Shown: piece after piece, positions 23,476-24,011 of the stretch
How the letters are laid out: each line of letters starts with the position of its first letter
How positions within the stretch are numbered: the stretch's first letter is position 1
Assembly: GCA_900763175.1 (NCBI GenBank)
Contig: CAAFJI010000109.1
Location: 1 to 24,011 of the forward strand
Source: Lachnospiraceae bacterium
GTDB taxonomy: Bacteria > Bacillota > Clostridia > Lachnospirales > Lachnospiraceae
Direction: 5' to 3'
DNA length: 24,011 nucleotides
Made by a program: the position numbers and the translations under genes
Notes under the pieces: model-generated
What the model was told of the DNA's origin: nothing
The model's input: the letters and a program-made list of their open reading frames with translations, nothing else
The model's database searches: none

Positions 23476-23510
23476 AATTGCCATATTTGTCATGGACAGA
23501 TATAGCAATT
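23476..23510. terminator. Long near-perfect hairpin after the truncated gene
   Basis: AATTGC (23476-23481) and ATATTTGTC (23483-23491) pair with GACAGATAT (23495-23503) and GCAATT (23505-23510), with one mismatch, one G-U and a three-base loop. No strong T run follows. It may end or protect the hydrolase operon transcript. Confidence 0.5.
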
Positions 23511-23532
23511 TCCATTAAAATATGCTGAACTG

Positions 23533-23580
23533 ATAACAGATTCCTGGATCAAAGGGAGGGTGCTCCAGGAAATCTGTTAT
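23533..23580. terminator. Second long hairpin, 16-bp stem
   Basis: ATAACAGATTCCTGGA (23533-23548) pairs with TCCAGGAAATCTGTTAT (23564-23580) with a single bulge and a 15-base purine-rich loop, followed by TTCC. It is a likely intrinsic terminator or 3' stabiliser ahead of the last gene. Confidence 0.55.
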
Positions 23581-23601
23581 TTCCATATAACGGGAAAGTT
23601 C

Positions 23602-23651
23602 CATGAAATTTCATGATGTATGAAATACAAAGCTGGGTTGGATTTTATAAT
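23602..23651 (+). promoter_or_regulatory. Candidate promoter and operator of the last gene
   Basis: TATAAT at 23646-23651 is a good -10 box, but no -35 consensus lies 17 bp upstream. Just upstream are three copies of ATGAAAT in alternating orientation: a perfect 12-bp palindrome ATGAAATTTCAT (23603-23614) and a further ATGAAAT (23620-23626). These could be activator or repressor half-sites compensating for the missing -35. Confidence 0.4.
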
Positions 23652-23668
23652 TGTGGAAGGAGTTGCCT

Positions 23669-24011
23669 ATGAGAGAAAAGAGGAAGAAAGGAAATTTATT
23701 ATCTAAAGGAATATTGACCGCACTTGCAGCTATGACAGTATTACTTTTTTCTGTAATGCCTGTATGGGCTAAGGAGATCGTACTTACTGAGGATACGTTT
23801 TTTCAGATTTCAGCAGACAAAACCAAATCCAGTGAAGATTATTTTCGTGGTGGTCCCATTCAGCCTGGTGACAGTGTTACTGTTATGGGAAAATTAGAAA
23901 ATAATTACCAGGTTCGAGGATTTGGAGTTGATACGTATTATTACAGAGCAAAGGATGAGAAGCTATATTCTTGCCGAGTTGACTGGGATGACGATCCCGG
24001 TAATGTTTCCA
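23669..24011 (+). CDS. Secreted protein of unknown function, 5' part only
   Basis: The reading frame is open from the ATG at 23669 to the window edge (114 codons). AAGGAG (23657-23662) supports the start. It begins with a basic MREKRKKG stretch, a hydrophobic segment (about residues 13-32) and a likely signal-peptidase site after VWA (residue 34). The mature part is soluble, acidic and aromatic (YYYRAKDEKLYSCRVDWDDD), beta-rich in feel. I do not recognise the family. No lipobox is visible. Confidence 0.75.
   Translation, partial: MREKRKKGNLLSKGILTALAAMTVLLFSVMPVWAKEIVLTEDTFFQISADKTKSSEDYFRGGPIQPGDSVTVMGKLENNYQVRGFGVDTYYYRAKDEKLYSCRVDWDDDPGNVS

Noticed and set aside
23459..23518. A short protein-like frame (FFAIAIFVMDRYSNF) after the truncated kinase, suggesting a frameshift
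   Set aside because: It is only 19 codons, does not match what I recall of the next kinase helices, and coincides with the long hairpin, which by itself could create such a pattern.
23549..23580. GGGAGGGTGCTCC loop considered as a T-box specifier/antiterminator
   Set aside because: The T-box core sequence is absent and no aminoacyl-tRNA synthetase, amino-acid biosynthesis or transport gene follows.

Overview
The window looks like a chromosomal segment of a low-to-medium GC Gram-positive anaerobe, most likely a gut Lachnospiraceae (Clostridia). The grounds are the short-form HisG with a HisZ partner, RelQ, RecU, YitT and VanW family proteins, AGGAG-type ribosome binding sites, consensus sigma-A promoters, and proteins of a distinctly lachnospiraceal style (Pro-Thr linkers, 7TM histidine-kinase N-termini). 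The family assignment is by pattern recognition only; no search was run. Almost all genes are on the + strand.

Layout. (1) 73-6662, housekeeping: a membrane-anchored M23 peptidase, the small alarmone synthetase RelQ with its own promoter, then a 162-bp imperfect palindrome beginning at the relQ stop codon. After it come a YgiQ-type radical SAM protein, a two-helix membrane protein, an RluA-type pseudouridine synthase, signal peptidase I and the Holliday junction resolvase RecU, tightly packed. (2) 6659-10811, histidine biosynthesis: a perfect TTGACA-N17-TATAAT promoter overlapping the recU stop, a palindromic candidate operator in the leader, then hisZ-hisG-hisD-hisB-hisI with ATGA overlaps. 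hisC, hisH, hisA, hisF and hisE are not here. A VanW family gene follows (10841-12271).

(3) 12277-19130, the most interesting part: a promoter, a cobalamin riboswitch with a downstream intrinsic terminator, and a four-gene corrinoid-uptake operon. The first gene encodes a 959-residue exported protein with NEAT-like beta-rich repeats and Pro/Thr linkers. Its C-terminus is homologous to only the N-terminal lobe of the binding protein encoded next to it. Then come the full binding protein (BtuF-like, with Ser where a lipobox Cys would be expected), a FecCD/BtuC permease, and an ATPase carrying an extra C-terminal domain of about 100 residues. I infer that the secreted protein captures the corrinoid or passes it to the transporter. 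A diverged partial copy of the region 1 palindrome lies directly after the ATPase stop codon, followed by a strong terminator.

(4) 19147-24011: a YitT family membrane protein, then a three-gene cluster with 3-4 nt spacing: an HSL-type alpha/beta hydrolase, a condensation/acetyltransferase-fold protein fused to a multi-TM domain (TTG start), and a truncated 7TM histidine-kinase N-terminus. Two long hairpins follow, then the start of a secreted protein that runs off the window.
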